DNA of 64,000 nucleotides from Bradyrhizobium niftali (GTDB lineage Bacteria > Pseudomonadota > Alphaproteobacteria > Rhizobiales > Xanthobacteraceae), in contig NZ_SPQT01000015.1 in NCBI RefSeq assembly GCF_004571025.1, positions 62,001-126,000 of the forward strand, in the 5' to 3' direction. The translations under genes were made by a program, and so were the position numbers. The notes under the pieces are model-generated. The model worked only from the letters and a program-made list of their open reading frames with translations, made no database searches and was not told the origin of the DNA. The stretch's first letter is position 1. The number at the start of each line of letters is the position of its first letter. Positions 63,891-64,000 of this stretch are shown here, piece by piece.

Positions 63891-64000
63891 CAGACCTCCC
63901 GCGCCTCGAAATCGATCCGGGGGTCGATCCACATATAGGTCAGGTCGGAGATCAGGTTGATCACGAGGCCGACCAACGAAAAGATGTAGAGCGTGCCGAA
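63890..64000 (-). CDS. yejB: Peptide ABC transporter permease YejB, C-terminal fragment
   Basis: This is the last 36 residues of a membrane protein, ending SDLTYMWIDPRIDFEAREV, the typical end of DppB/YejB permeases. The rest lies beyond the window edge. Its stop overlaps the yejE start. The conserved order yejB-yejE-yejF supports the assignment. Confidence 0.85.
   Translation of the reverse strand, partial: FGTLYIFSLVGLVINLISDLTYMWIDPRIDFEAREV

Overview
The window is a high-GC chromosomal segment of an alphaproteobacterium. Gene content, gene order and the dense palindromic intergenic repeats fit a Bradyrhizobium-type organism in the Rhizobiales/Nitrobacteraceae. That assignment is an inference from protein families and layout, not from a database match. 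I saw no transposase, integrase, CRISPR array, tRNA or rRNA, and most genes are complete and tightly packed.

Layout. (1) 0-3.9 kb: the end of an unidentified gene, a TSUP/TauE-SafE exporter, and a patatin phospholipase followed by 3-hydroxybutyrate dehydrogenase on the minus strand, then a CAP-domain lipoprotein. (2) 4.0-15.5 kb: a full assimilatory sulfate module. The minus strand carries cysG-DUF2849-cysI-DUF934-cysH and then sbp-cysT-cysW-cysA. Divergent cysD-cysNC lies on the plus strand. Together they import sulfate, activate it to APS/PAPS, reduce it to sulfite and sulfide, and make the siroheme needed for sulfite reductase. (3) 15.9-18.1 kb: malate synthase G with a structured leader. 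(4) 18.1-25.1 kb: envelope and stress genes (csbD, a Thivi_2564-type small membrane protein, an L,D-transpeptidase with a DUF2865 gene, an AI-2E-type transporter, and a DUF883-like protein with a small membrane protein). Five of these transcription units have a GGAAC-N16/17-CGTT promoter, the general stress (EcfG) consensus of alphaproteobacteria. A chemoreceptor gene sits among them. (5) 25.4-29.4 kb: an OpgC-like membrane protein, a TetR regulator, a RidA-like protein and an HWE-type sensor kinase with a degenerate ATP-binding domain.

(6) 29.7-41.9 kb, all minus strand: a urea uptake and urease supercluster, urtABCDE-ureDAB-HD protein-ureC-ABM protein-ureE-ureF-ureG. A near-perfect sigma-54 promoter precedes urtA, and a perfect 19-bp palindrome lies about 100 bp upstream of the predicted start. 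A stem-loop separates urtA from urtB. Two palindromic repeat elements sit inside the ure genes. An alarmone-hydrolase-like HD protein and an ABM-fold protein are embedded in it. (7) 42.3-44.7 kb: a cold-adaptation trio of RhlE-type helicase, an IF-1 with an RG-rich tail, and a CspA-family protein. (8) 44.9-56.4 kb: the tad/cpa Flp pilus locus (an orphan secretin N-domain protein, Flp pilin, cpaA-F, tadB, tadC and a TadD-like lipoprotein) with candidate CtrA sites; a sterol-desaturase-family gene lies inside it. (9) 56.5-64 kb: a metallophosphoesterase, a small membrane protein, an overlapping M17 aminopeptidase and NlpC/P60 pair, and convergent yejFEB (yejB cut by the window edge), suggesting import and processing of peptides or cell-wall peptides.

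Short inverted-repeat elements of several related families occupy many intergenic gaps. The strongest leads for new biology are the general-stress promoter island, the urease cluster's embedded alarmone-hydrolase-like gene and promoter architecture, and the folded leader of malate synthase.
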